A DNA stretch of 64,000 nt from Burkholderia sp. S171 (lineage in GTDB: Bacteria > Pseudomonadota > Gammaproteobacteria > Burkholderiales > Burkholderiaceae): NCBI RefSeq assembly GCF_009766085.1, contig NZ_LMUF01000016.1, positions 40,396 to 104,395 on the forward strand. The letters run 5' to 3'. A program made the position numbers and the translations under genes. Each line of letters begins with the position of its first letter. Position 1 is the first letter of the stretch. This document shows, one piece after another, positions 8,259-16,782 of the stretch. The notes below the pieces were generated by a model. The model ran no database searches and was not told where the DNA came from. It was given only the letters and a program-made list of their open reading frames with translations.

Positions 8259-9182
8259 ATGGCCTCCATTCGTCCACATCTTCCGTTGAACGCCCTGCGC
8301 GCATTCGAATCGTCGGCACGACACCTTAGCTTCACGCGCGCGGCGCTCGAACTCAACGTAACGCAGGCTGCCGTGAGCCAGCAGGTTCGGATGCTCGAAG
8401 AACGGCTCGGAACCACCCTGTTCAAACGGTTGCCGCGTGGACTTGGCATGACCGACGAAAGCCGCGCGCTACTTCCAGTATTGACCGATGCATTCGGTCG
8501 CATCGAGGGCGTACTCAAGCAATTCGAGGGCGGACATTTTCACGAAGTGCTGACGATCGGCGTTGTCGGGACTTTCGCAGTTGGCTGGTTGCTGCCACGG
8601 CTCAAATCGTTTCGGGAGACACATCCCTTTGTGGAGTTGCGGTTGCTAACCCATAACAATCTGGTCGACCTGGCAGCAGAGGGATTGGATTTTGCAATTT
8701 GCTTCGGCGACGGAGCCTGGCCCACGACGCACAACGTCATGTTGCTCGATGCGCCATTGACTGTGCTCTGCGCGTCGGATATTGCGAGAAGGCTTGCCAC
8801 ACCGTGTGATCTTGCAAAAGAAACCCTGCTTCGTTCGTATCGTACCGATGAATGGACCGGCTGGTTCAGCGCCGCCGGACTTGATCCATGGCCGGTCAAT
8901 GGCCCGGTTTTTGACTCGTCACGCTTGATGGTGGAAGCTGCCGTACAAGGAGCCGGGATTGCCCTGGCTCCGCCGGTGATGTTTGCCCGGGAACTGCAGG
9001 CGGAACTGCTCTTTCGCCCTTTCGATACGGAAGTCAAAACGGGCAGCTACTGGCTGACGTGGTCGAAATCGAAGCGGATGTCGCCCGCGACCGAATTGTT
9101 CCGTCAGTGGATCCTCGCGGAAGCAGCCGACGCAACCGGACCGACCGGTCAAACTAGAATTTCCCCGCAAGAAAAGCCGTAG
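8259..9182 (+). CDS. ampR: LysR-type regulator AmpR
   Basis: Cytoplasmic transcription factor that switches ampC according to bound muropeptides. The 307-residue protein follows the AmpR pattern closely: N-terminal LNALRAFESSARHLSFTRAA with a winged helix-turn-helix (about 20-65), then LTIGVVGTFAVGWLLPRLKS, LLTHNNLVDLAAEGLDFAI, LLRSYRTDEWTGWF and GSYWLTWSKS, all recognisable from AmpR and less so from other LysR proteins. It is transcribed away from the cupin-ampC pair, the classic divergent layout, with one gene interposed. The ribosome site is weak. Generic LysR/GcvA is the alternative, but the neighbour ampC makes AmpR much more likely. Confidence 0.85.
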   Translation: MASIRPHLPLNALRAFESSARHLSFTRAALELNVTQAAVSQQVRMLEERLGTTLFKRLPRGLGMTDESRALLPVLTDAFGRIEGVLKQFEGGHFHEVLTIGVVGTFAVGWLLPRLKSFRETHPFVELRLLTHNNLVDLAAEGLDFAICFGDGAWPTTHNVMLLDAPLTVLCASDIARRLATPCDLAKETLLRSYRTDEWTGWFSAAGLDPWPVNGPVFDSSRLMVEAAVQGAGIALAPPVMFARELQAELLFRPFDTEVKTGSYWLTWSKSKRMSPATELFRQWILAEAADATGPTGQTRISPQEKP

Positions 9183-9231
9183 AAACCCCCGCAGCTTAAA
9201 GGTATTCAGGGCCCGCACTTATCCGTACCGC

Positions 9232-9888
9232 CTAAAGCATACTGAGCGCGGTCGCAAGCACGGCCTGCTTGAACTTTACGGGATCGTTCGGAAGCGGAGA
9301 GAAAATCGACAGGAGATGACTATAAGAAACGGTCTTCCCCACTCCATTAGTTAGCATCGCGAACAATAGATCCGGGTCGTTGGGGGCAAGTTCACCTGAA
9401 TCGATTGCGTCGGCGAGCAATGGGACAAACACGTCGTGATAAGGGCGCAGAAGGCGGTCCATCAGCACATCCAGCCGCTCGCCCTGCTCCGTTGCCGTTG
9501 TCGAGAAAAACATCCCGACATCCGGCTCGCTGAACACCTTATCAATGAACAGGCTCAGCGCCTGCTCTACCCGCTGACGTTTCGTCAGGTCGGCAGTACG
9601 CAGTTTCCCTGTCGCATCGATCATGGGTGCGGCGTGCTGTGCAATCTGGTTGACGACCGCGATCCACAACGCCTCTTTCGAACCAAAGTGATGTGAGATG
9701 AGCGCGGGATCCACGCCCGAGTCCCGTGCGATTTCCCGCACGCTGGTCGACTCGAAACCGCGCTTGGCGAACGCTTGCCGCGCGCTTTTAAGCAACGTGT
9801 CGGAGCCGGCAATCGCGCTGCAGGCGGGCCGTCCGCGCGAGCGTTTCTCCTTGGCGGCTTGCGCCGGGCGTGTGGTTGAAACTGTCAT
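9232..9888 (-). CDS. TetR-family transcriptional regulator
   Basis: A 218-residue one-component repressor. The N-terminal helix-turn-helix lies at about residues 25-70 (DTLLKSARQAFAKRGFESTS and DPALISHHFGSKEALW); the C-terminal half is all helical and would bind a ligand. The ATG at 9888 is chosen because it begins just before the basic N-terminal arm (KEKRSRGRP) usual for the family; a longer frame adds 18 unlikely residues. It converges on ampR, whose stop is 50 bases away, and no partner gene is adjacent on its own strand, so the target is unknown. Confidence 0.85.
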   Translation of the reverse strand: MTVSTTRPAQAAKEKRSRGRPACSAIAGSDTLLKSARQAFAKRGFESTSVREIARDSGVDPALISHHFGSKEALWIAVVNQIAQHAAPMIDATGKLRTADLTKRQRVEQALSLFIDKVFSEPDVGMFFSTTATEQGERLDVLMDRLLRPYHDVFVPLLADAIDSGELAPNDPDLLFAMLTNGVGKTVSYSHLLSIFSPLPNDPVKFKQAVLATALSML

Positions 9889-9976
9889 GGTTCGATCCGA
9901 ATTCCAATGCGGTAAAGCGAGCCGGAAGTTTAACCGACGCAAAAGCGCCTCGCCCTCACATCGGTGCGCACGGCGT

Positions 9977-10006
9977 TTGACATCGACTACGGGAATGCCC
10001 TACTAT
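9977..10006 (+). promoter_or_regulatory. Possible sigma-70 promoter upstream of the DUF3331 gene
   Basis: TTGACA at 9977-9982 and TACTAT at 10001-10006, 18 bases apart. It would give a leader of about 240 bases before the DUF3331 start. No other support; the rest of 9889-10255 shows no gene. Confidence 0.3.
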
Positions 10007-10255
10007 CTCACTAATTCATCACTCGTTGAATATTTTTCGCAGCGACGCTTCTGCGACTGAGTCACGCAAACCAGGTCACGCCATGCTTTACCGCCCGCCT
10101 CAGTCGGCTTTGCATGGTTTGGGTAAAACGACCCTGCTGCGGACGGCCAAATGAATCGATGGCCTTGGCGCCCAAGCGCAATCCGCATGACGTGATCGCC
10201 TCGTCGTGACACCGGGAAACCGGCTGCCCGGAATTTCTTGTAAAGGAAAGGTGAG

Positions 10256-10654
10256 ATGCTCGAGAAACCCACTAGTGCATGGTCCCGAACCGTTGCGTTA
10301 CTCGATAACGCACGCGCTCAACAAGTCGCCGACGAAGCAACACGAATGGCCCGGCGGCGTCCCGCAAAAACCATCTGGACCGATCACGCAGCCTTGATGG
10401 TCAGCGTGATCGAACTCCCCACACCACGCACTGCCACGGTCTCATGGTGCGACCCGCTATCGGGCTATTACGGGCATCAGACGTGGCGGGTAGCATTGGC
10501 CAAACAAGGCGGCGAGTGCGTCCTGAGCGGCAAGTCCATCAAGCGCGGGGACTTCATCTATCGGCCGGTGACCTGCGAGCCGCCCCCCGGCAATGCAGGG
10601 GCGATGATCATCGCGTCAGAGCTGGTGCCGTACGCCACACCAAGCCACTCGTAG
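10256..10654 (+). CDS. DUF3331 domain protein
   Basis: A 132-residue cytoplasmic protein of unknown function. The pattern LPTPRTATVSWCDPLSGYYG, a HQTWR motif, then CVLSGKSIKRGDFIYRPV is what I know as DUF3331, seen in Burkholderia relatives. The core resembles a small beta-rich fold, and the spaced Cys residues (SWCDP, ECVLSG) could bind metal or act in redox, though this is guesswork. AAAGGTGAG precedes the ATG. It converges on the tannase-family gene 25 bases away and has no operon partner. Confidence 0.8.
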   Translation: MLEKPTSAWSRTVALLDNARAQQVADEATRMARRRPAKTIWTDHAALMVSVIELPTPRTATVSWCDPLSGYYGHQTWRVALAKQGGECVLSGKSIKRGDFIYRPVTCEPPPGNAGAMIIASELVPYATPSHS

Positions 10655-10679
10655 TCTGCGCACTGCACGCAAGCGCCGC

Positions 10680-12323
10680 TCAAGGGTTCTCGCATCGAAA
10701 ACTTGAGGCATTGTTGACGTTGCCGTGGCCCAGATACTTGGGGTAACCGGGATACCGGCACAGCGGCCGGGTCCGGCCGTTTGTCGCGCTCGCTATGTCC
10801 GTCCCGACCAGCGTCTCCGGCGCGATGTTCGCCGTGACCCACCGGTCGAGCGCGCCCAGTTCATCCCACGCCGGAATGAAGACGCCGTTGCCGTGCTGGA
10901 ATCCCGGCACCATGTAAAGCCGCATGAACGAATCGACAATACTCTGCCCGTACTTCTCAACCAGCGAGTGATAAAACGCGATGGTCTGATTCGGGCTGAT
11001 GACTTCATCGGCGAGACCGTGCATGGTGATCAGCTTGCCGCCATGGGCGATAAATTCCGATATGTCGGGATTCATCGCCCCAACCGTCTCCGACAAATCG
11101 ATCAGGCGCGACTTATAAACTCCCGGATGATCGACATCGAAACCGAGTGTGTTGAAGCGCAGGTCGTGCGTGACGAAGTACTTCATGTAACTGTCGCCCT
11201 GCGTGAACAGATAACCATCGACATCGAATCGCAAAGGCTGCGTGAGCACCGGTGAACTTCCGAGCCCCAGTCCGCTGGAGAAATCCACGCCTTGAAACAC
11301 GTTGTAGCCGTAGTACTTCGTGACGCCATAAGCAAGTTCATATGGCAACGTAAAGCCGTCGCGCAGGACCTCGAGCGTCGCCAGTTGCGCCTGCGACAAA
11401 CAACTGTCCCGCAACGAAGCCCGTTGCCCGCTCACACACTGCAGTTGCGCGATGATCTGCGGTTCGTGCTCACGGCACGCTTCTACATTCGAGACAATGC
11501 CGTCGATTACGCCATCCAGCCCGTCGCATTCGTGAAGCACGGTCTCGACCACGCGTTTTTGCTGGACCGGCCCGACGACACCCCCTGGCGTCCCATAAGC
11601 CGCCTGCCCTACTTTCACGCCCATCAGCCGCACGCCCGAGAAGTTGATGGCCGGTGCGTTGGCGATCACGCCGTCGTAGTCGTCGGGATATCGTTCGATC
11701 ACGGTGAACGCTTCGCGCCCGCCCGTCGAGCCGCCGGCAAAGTAGGTTTGCTCGGGTTTGCGCCCGTAGCCCATGATGATCAGTGCAAGCGCCACGTCAT
11801 GGGTTTTCTTGAGATGTCCGTAGCCGAAGTTGATCACCGCTTCGTCGTTCATCGCGAAATCGGCGCGGCCGGAATTGCCTACGTGGCCGGAATCGGAGCC
11901 GAAGGTTGCATAGCCATTCGACAGCGGCGAGGCGTAGGGCGCGAAAGCCGTAGGCTCGGTGCCGCTGACGATCACGCCGTTGTAGCCGCCGCCGCCCATC
12001 TGCAATGCACGGCCGTTCCAGCGCGCCGGCAAATTGACCTCGAAGCGGATGTCGGGCGTGGTGTCCAGTTGCGCCTTGATGACGCCGACAAGCCGGCAGT
12101 ACTCGCCATTGCGGTTTTTCGGCGCGGCGGCGGCTACGACCGACGCGTCCAGGATGGTCGCGCCGCGAGTAGGCAAGCCGATGACCGATGCCGGCACCGA
12201 CTGGCCTTCCAGTTCGGCGCAATGCTTGACGACGTACGACGCGGCGTTCGCGTGCGTGCTGCATGCGAATAAGGCGCTGAACAGCAACAGGGCACGCAAG
12301 AGAGGAGTTGTAGCTTGGGGCAT
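10680..12323 (-). CDS. Tannase/feruloyl esterase family protein, secreted
   Basis: A 547-residue precursor with a signal peptide (residues 1-27, ending THANA). Family members hydrolyse ester bonds of gallates, feruloyl-polysaccharides or mono-hydroxyethyl terephthalate. The nucleophile motif GGSTGG puts the serine at 199, and the late D (MHGLADEVISP) and H (PGFQHGNG) complete a catalytic triad. Cysteines near the triad (CDGLDGVIDGIVSNVEAC region) fit the paired disulfide and calcium loop of the family. Length is normal. It stands alone, 271 bases from the LysR gene on the same strand; that LysR may or may not control it. The actual substrate cannot be told. Confidence 0.88.
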   Translation of the reverse strand: MPQATTPLLRALLLFSALFACSTHANAASYVVKHCAELEGQSVPASVIGLPTRGATILDASVVAAAAPKNRNGEYCRLVGVIKAQLDTTPDIRFEVNLPARWNGRALQMGGGGYNGVIVSGTEPTAFAPYASPLSNGYATFGSDSGHVGNSGRADFAMNDEAVINFGYGHLKKTHDVALALIIMGYGRKPEQTYFAGGSTGGREAFTVIERYPDDYDGVIANAPAINFSGVRLMGVKVGQAAYGTPGGVVGPVQQKRVVETVLHECDGLDGVIDGIVSNVEACREHEPQIIAQLQCVSGQRASLRDSCLSQAQLATLEVLRDGFTLPYELAYGVTKYYGYNVFQGVDFSSGLGLGSSPVLTQPLRFDVDGYLFTQGDSYMKYFVTHDLRFNTLGFDVDHPGVYKSRLIDLSETVGAMNPDISEFIAHGGKLITMHGLADEVISPNQTIAFYHSLVEKYGQSIVDSFMRLYMVPGFQHGNGVFIPAWDELGALDRWVTANIAPETLVGTDIASATNGRTRPLCRYPGYPKYLGHGNVNNASSFRCENP

Positions 12324-12594
12324 CGCCTAATGGGTGAATTGCTGCGGTGCCTGACGGCAATCAGCTGCTGTGCCAGGGTTGAACCGGAAAACTGACTGCG
12401 TGTTCTTTGCCGCGCAATTTCGCCGCACAATATATAAGAAGTGTCTTATTGGCAGAAATCCGATTGTCTGAATTCGTTGCGTTTGCACAACCGGCACGCA
12501 CGGTCCGCATCTTTGTGCTGCGATGCGATTGATCCGATAAATACCGCCGCATCCGCGTCAGCCCATCGTGCACGGGTCATGCCTGGACCCCAGC

Positions 12595-13455
12595 TTATTC
12601 GCCCGCCCATTCGCCTCGGAGATCGCTGTTTTGCAAAATCTCCAGCAGCGTCTCTGCCGGGCGGCTCAAATGCTTCGCCCCCAACGCGATGAACTCGACC
12701 TTCGGCAATTCAGGCAGCGCAGCGCGATTCACTGGCGGGGAAAGTCCTCTTCCCGCGAGAAAATGGGAGCGCACGGTCAGCCCAAGCCCACCGCGCGCAG
12801 CGGCGATGCACCCTGCATACGAACTGCTCGTGCAGACCACCTGCCAGCGCGCGCCGACTGCGGCCAGCGAGTCGAGCACCACGGCACGCGTCACGCTCGG
12901 TTCGGCGACAAGAATCAATGGCAGAGGTTGCTCCAGGTCGACCTCAGTGCCCGTCAGCCCGAGCCATTCGAGCTGTCCGGAAAACAGCGGAATGCCGCGC
13001 GGGTCGCCGATGCGCCGTTTGCCGATCAGCAAATCGATCGACCCCGCGTCCAGATGCTCGTAAAGCCGCCCCGTCATGCCGATGGTAATCTCAAGCTCAA
13101 CATCCGGATGGGTCCTGCGAAACGCCGCGAGCACGCTGGGCAAGGGGCCGAGCGCGACGTCGTCGGAGGAACCCAGGCGCACGCGGCCTCTGAGGCGCGG
13201 CGAGCGGAACTGCGACTCGGCGTGGGTCATCGCTTCCAGGATCATGCGTGCGTGGACCAGCATGGCTTCACCGTCGGCGGTGAGCGCGAGCGAATGGGTA
13301 TCACGCACGAGCAGCCGGCGGCCGACGTGTTCCTCCAGCCGCCGGATATGCTCGCTCACGCTGGATTGCGTGAGCCGGAGCTGGCGGCCGGCGTCGGTGA
13401 AACTGTGCGACGCGGCCACCGTCGCGAACGTGTTCAGCCAGACTGGATTGAGCAT
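12595..13455 (-). CDS. LysR-family transcriptional regulator
   Basis: A 286-residue protein with an N-terminal winged helix (VAASHSFTDAGRQLRLTQSS then VSEHIRRLEEHVGRRLLVRD, about 10-60) and a periplasmic-binding-like effector domain (from about 90, RVRLGSSDDVALGPLPSVL). It diverges from the MdtD-like exporter gene with 124 bases between starts, an arrangement that usually means the regulator controls the exporter and itself. A T-N11-A dyad lies in that gap. No recognisable specificity signature. Confidence 0.88.
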   Translation of the reverse strand: MLNPVWLNTFATVAASHSFTDAGRQLRLTQSSVSEHIRRLEEHVGRRLLVRDTHSLALTADGEAMLVHARMILEAMTHAESQFRSPRLRGRVRLGSSDDVALGPLPSVLAAFRRTHPDVELEITIGMTGRLYEHLDAGSIDLLIGKRRIGDPRGIPLFSGQLEWLGLTGTEVDLEQPLPLILVAEPSVTRAVVLDSLAAVGARWQVVCTSSSYAGCIAAARGGLGLTVRSHFLAGRGLSPPVNRAALPELPKVEFIALGAKHLSRPAETLLEILQNSDLRGEWAGE

Positions 13456-13458
13456 GAC

Positions 13459-13493
13459 GCATTGTGATCGGATTTATCGATGATAGTCAATGC
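13459..13493. promoter_or_regulatory. LysR-type operator candidate between lysR and the exporter gene
   Basis: GCATTG at 13459-13464 and CAATGC at 13488-13493 are inverted. Inside them, ATCG and CGAT flank GATTTAT, forming a T-N11-A box (13468-13480). Position between divergent genes fits a LysR site. Confidence 0.4.
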
Positions 13494-13579
13494 GGCTAGA
13501 GGGGTTCCCGATTGCCAATGGGAGTCTTAAAATCGTCATATCGCGTTAAACCTGCGCGACATTGTTCCTGCTGCAATCG

Positions 13580-14968
13580 ATGACTTCAAAAAACTCACAC
13601 ACGGCGCTTTTGTGGATCGTGGCCGTTGGCTTTTTCATGCAAGCCCTCGACACGACCATCGTCAATACGGCCCTGCCCTCCATTGCGCGCAGCCTGCACG
13701 CGCAACCGCTCGCGATGCAGCCTATCGTGGTTGCCTACACGCTGACCATGGCGCTCCTCACGCCTGCCTCCGGCTGGCTCGCCGACCGCTTCGGCACCCG
13801 GCGCGTCTACTTCGTCGCCATCCTGTTGTTCGTCATCGGCTCGATGTGCTGCGCAAACGCGCAATCGTTGAATCAACTGATCGTGGCTCGCGTGATCCAG
13901 GGGATCGGCGGCTCCATGCTGCTGCCTATCGGCCGGCTGGCCGTGCTGCGCAGCGTGACAGGCGAAGCGTATGTCTCCGCGCTGGCGGTCATTTCAATTG
14001 CGGGCCAGGTCGGCCCGATTCTCGGACCGACGCTCGGCGGCTGGTTCGTCGAATCGTTTACGTGGCACTGGATTTTCCTGATTAACGTGCCGATTGGCGC
14101 AGTGGGTTTGTTCGCGGTGCATCGTTTTCTTCCCAACGATGCCATTACAGAGGCCGGTCCTTTTGACTTTATCGGCTGCGCGTTGCTGTCGCTCTGCATG
14201 GTCGCGTTTTCAATGGCGCTCGACAGTCCCGCGCACACGCACAAACTGCTGGTGTCGGGCGGACTGTTCGTGCTCTCCGCGGTCGCCGCGCTTGCTTACA
14301 TTCCGTATGCAAAACGCCGGGCCAACCCGCTTTTTAAGCTGTCCTTGTTCAGCGAGCCGAACTTCAGCGTGGGCTTGATCGGCAACCTGCTGTGCCGGAT
14401 CGGATCAAGCGCCGTGCCGTTTCTCCTGCCGCTGCTGATGCAATTGCAGCTCGGTTATACGCCGCTGCACTCAGGCTTGATGATGTTGCCCGCCGCGTTC
14501 GCCGGCACCGTTGCAAAGGGCTGGATCTCGCCGCTCGTGAAGCGTTATGGCTACGATAACTTCCTGCTGTGGAACACCATTCTTGTCGGGGCCTCGATAG
14601 TCGGCTTCGCTTCGTTCTCGTTGAGCACGCCGCTCGCGCTCGAGATTGCGATCCTCGCCGTATTCGGCGCGTGCAATTCCATGCAGTTCGCCGCGATGAA
14701 CAGCGTCACGCTCAAGGGCTTGTCGATCAAGGACGCGGGCAGCGGCAACAGCCTCTTTTCGATGGTGCAGATGCTGGCCATTGGCCTCGGCGTCTCGATT
14801 GGCGGTGGTTTGGTGTCGGTGTTCTCGGAGAGCCTCGGCTCGGCAGCGCTTGCGTTCCGGATCGCGTTTGTCTGCGTGGGCCTGGTGACGCTGGCGTCGG
14901 CCATTGTTTTTCGTTTCCTCGATGCCGTGCCGCCGCGCCCGGCGCCGCAGGCCGCAGCAACCTCATAG
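13580..14968 (+). CDS. MFS multidrug exporter, DHA2 / MdtD-like
   Basis: A 462-residue, 14-helix-type drug:H+ antiporter of the inner membrane. It starts WIVAVGFFMQALDTTIVNTA, the MdtD-like signature of the first helix (motif D1), followed by GWLADRFGTRRVYF (motif A) and GQVGPILGPTLGGWF (motif C, typical of exporters), which support export. The ATG at 13580 is preferred over a TTG at 13562; neither has a good ribosome site. Likely regulated by the divergent LysR. In enterobacteria mdtD lies with mdtABC; no RND genes are here, so it probably works as a single component. Substrate unknown. Confidence 0.85.
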   Translation: MTSKNSHTALLWIVAVGFFMQALDTTIVNTALPSIARSLHAQPLAMQPIVVAYTLTMALLTPASGWLADRFGTRRVYFVAILLFVIGSMCCANAQSLNQLIVARVIQGIGGSMLLPIGRLAVLRSVTGEAYVSALAVISIAGQVGPILGPTLGGWFVESFTWHWIFLINVPIGAVGLFAVHRFLPNDAITEAGPFDFIGCALLSLCMVAFSMALDSPAHTHKLLVSGGLFVLSAVAALAYIPYAKRRANPLFKLSLFSEPNFSVGLIGNLLCRIGSSAVPFLLPLLMQLQLGYTPLHSGLMMLPAAFAGTVAKGWISPLVKRYGYDNFLLWNTILVGASIVGFASFSLSTPLALEIAILAVFGACNSMQFAAMNSVTLKGLSIKDAGSGNSLFSMVQMLAIGLGVSIGGGLVSVFSESLGSAALAFRIAFVCVGLVTLASAIVFRFLDAVPPRPAPQAAATS

Positions 14969-15061
14969 ACCTCATAGTACGCAGCCGCGCAAATGCAGGC
15001 TCCGGCCTGAACGTTTAAGCTGGCTGGATATTCAACACGCAACCCGCCCAAGGAGTTCGCC

Positions 15062-16066
15062 ATGCAGTATCGTAAATTTGGCCGTACCGGTTTGAACGTC
15101 TCGCGTTTGTGCCTTGGCACGATGACCTTCGGTTTGCAGACTGAAGAGGATGTGTCGCGCAGCATCATGGATCGTGCGGCTGAGGCAGGAGTCAATTTCA
15201 TCGATACCGCCGACGTCTATCCGCTCGGCAGCACGGAAGACGTGGCCGGGCGCACCGAGGAGATCGTCGGCCGCTGGTTGAAGGACACGCCCACGCGCCG
15301 CAGCCAGTTCATTCTGGCGACCAAGGCGGTCGGCAAGATGGGGCCTTCGGCGTGGGATCAGGGGGCATCGCGCAAGCATTTGCTGGACGCTATCGATGCA
15401 TCGCTCAAACGTCTGAATACCGATTACGTCGACCTGTACCAACTGCATTCCGACGATCTCAACACGCCGCTCGACGAAACCCTGGAAGCACTCGATACCA
15501 TCGTGCGTCACGGCAAGGCACGCTACGTGGGGGTATCGAATTTCCTGGCCTACCGGCTTGCCACTGCGCTGGGCCGCTCCGATTTCTTGCGCGTGGCGCG
15601 CTTCGTGTCCGTCCAGCCGCGTTACAACTTGCTGTTCAGGCAGATCGAGCGTGAATTGCTACCACTCTCGACAGACGAACATCTGGCCGTGATCCCGTAT
15701 AACCCGCTCGCGGGGGGCTTGCTGACGGGAAAACATAAACACGATGCAGCGCCGTCGGAGGGCCGGTTTACCGCGGCCGTCGGCCGAGCGGGAGCGATGT
15801 ATCACCAGCGCTACTGGCATGAGCGCGAGTTTGAAACCATCGAAAAATTGAAGAAGATCGTGAGCGCAACCGGTGAGTCGTTGACGAAGACATCGGTCGC
15901 GTGGGTGCTGGCGAATCCGGTGATTACGTCGGCCATTATTGGCGCGAGCCGGCCCGACCAGCTCACGGATACACTGGCTGCGATCGATCTCGTGCTGAAT
16001 GACGAACTCAAGGCGCAGTTGGACGACGCCACGGTGGAATACCGCTGGGGCGATGCTGCGCGGTAA
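15062..16066 (+). CDS. Aldo/keto reductase
   Basis: A 334-residue NADPH-dependent TIM-barrel oxidoreductase. The catalytic tetrad is readable: D48 and Y53 (FIDTADVY), K88 (LATKAV), H129 (LYQLHSDD). The NADP-binding end has IIGASRPDQL. It reads through as one intact gene with AGGAG before the ATG. It follows the exporter gene by 94 bases on the same strand but has its own ribosome site and may have its own promoter. Members reduce diverse aldehydes and ketones; the YghZ/IolS-type group is closest in feel, but no substrate is claimed. Confidence 0.9.
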   Translation: MQYRKFGRTGLNVSRLCLGTMTFGLQTEEDVSRSIMDRAAEAGVNFIDTADVYPLGSTEDVAGRTEEIVGRWLKDTPTRRSQFILATKAVGKMGPSAWDQGASRKHLLDAIDASLKRLNTDYVDLYQLHSDDLNTPLDETLEALDTIVRHGKARYVGVSNFLAYRLATALGRSDFLRVARFVSVQPRYNLLFRQIERELLPLSTDEHLAVIPYNPLAGGLLTGKHKHDAAPSEGRFTAAVGRAGAMYHQRYWHEREFETIEKLKKIVSATGESLTKTSVAWVLANPVITSAIIGASRPDQLTDTLAAIDLVLNDELKAQLDDATVEYRWGDAAR

Positions 16067-16122
16067 TTGATTTGTCGTTTGGGCCTTCGGCGTGAATGCC
16101 TGGGCTCGACCGATTGTCCATC

Positions 16123-16782
16123 CTAGTACCGGGTAATGTCCCGCGTCTCCAGCACGCGCGACGCGGCGCCTTCCTTGGCCACGGCGATCATCGCCCGCCC
16201 CAACTGGCTGGTCGTTGTAATAGCGTTCGGGAACGCGCGCCGCATCACGGGGAACAAGGGGCGCAGCACAGAGATTGCCATCTGATACACGGCAGTCTTC
16301 GAGCGAATGCCGTCCATCGGCTGGATCATGCCGGGACGATACATATAGGCGGCTTTGAACGGCATGCGCAGCAGCGCGTTTTCCGTGCGGCCTTTTATGC
16401 GCGCCCACATGCTGCTTCCGCGCTCGGTGGTATCGGTTCCCGCTCCCGTCACGTACGAGAAAGTCATGTCCGGATTAAGACGCGACAAGGTCCGGCCGAC
16501 CGCGAACGTCAGATCGTAAGTGAGGTGCGTATAGTCGGCCTCGCTCATCCTGAACGACGACACGCCCAGGCAGAAAAAGCACGCATCGAAACCCGTGAGT
16601 TCTGCCTCGATCGACGTAAGGTCGAAGAGATCCTTATGCACGATCTCGGTAAGCTTGGGGTACTTCTGCCCCGTCGCATTGCGTCCCACCGCGACCACTC
16701 GTTCGATATCCTTATCAAGCAGGCATTCGCGCAACACACCCTGCCCGACCATTCCCGTCGCACCAAAAATAAGCACTTTCAT
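16123..16782 (-). CDS. NAD(P)-binding atypical SDR, YbjT/HTATIP2-like
   Basis: A 219-residue Rossmann protein opening KVLIFGATGMVGQGVLRECL (GxxGxxG) and continuing CFFCLGVSS, TFSYVTGAGTD and AAYMYRPGMIQPMDGIR. This set is characteristic of small atypical short-chain dehydrogenases resembling HTATIP2/TIP30 and often annotated as epimerase or NADH-flavin reductase. The usual YxxxK is not intact, so catalysis is uncertain. Its start overlaps the stop of the upstream SDR (ATGA), so both are translated together. The TetR gene and its operator pair lie upstream. Confidence 0.8.
   Translation of the reverse strand: MKVLIFGATGMVGQGVLRECLLDKDIERVVAVGRNATGQKYPKLTEIVHKDLFDLTSIEAELTGFDACFFCLGVSSFRMSEADYTHLTYDLTFAVGRTLSRLNPDMTFSYVTGAGTDTTERGSSMWARIKGRTENALLRMPFKAAYMYRPGMIQPMDGIRSKTAVYQMAISVLRPLFPVMRRAFPNAITTTSQLGRAMIAVAKEGAASRVLETRDITRY

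Noticed and set aside
11292..12272. 326-aa plus-strand frame opposite the tannase-family gene
   Set aside because: Antisense shadow; no recognisable domain.
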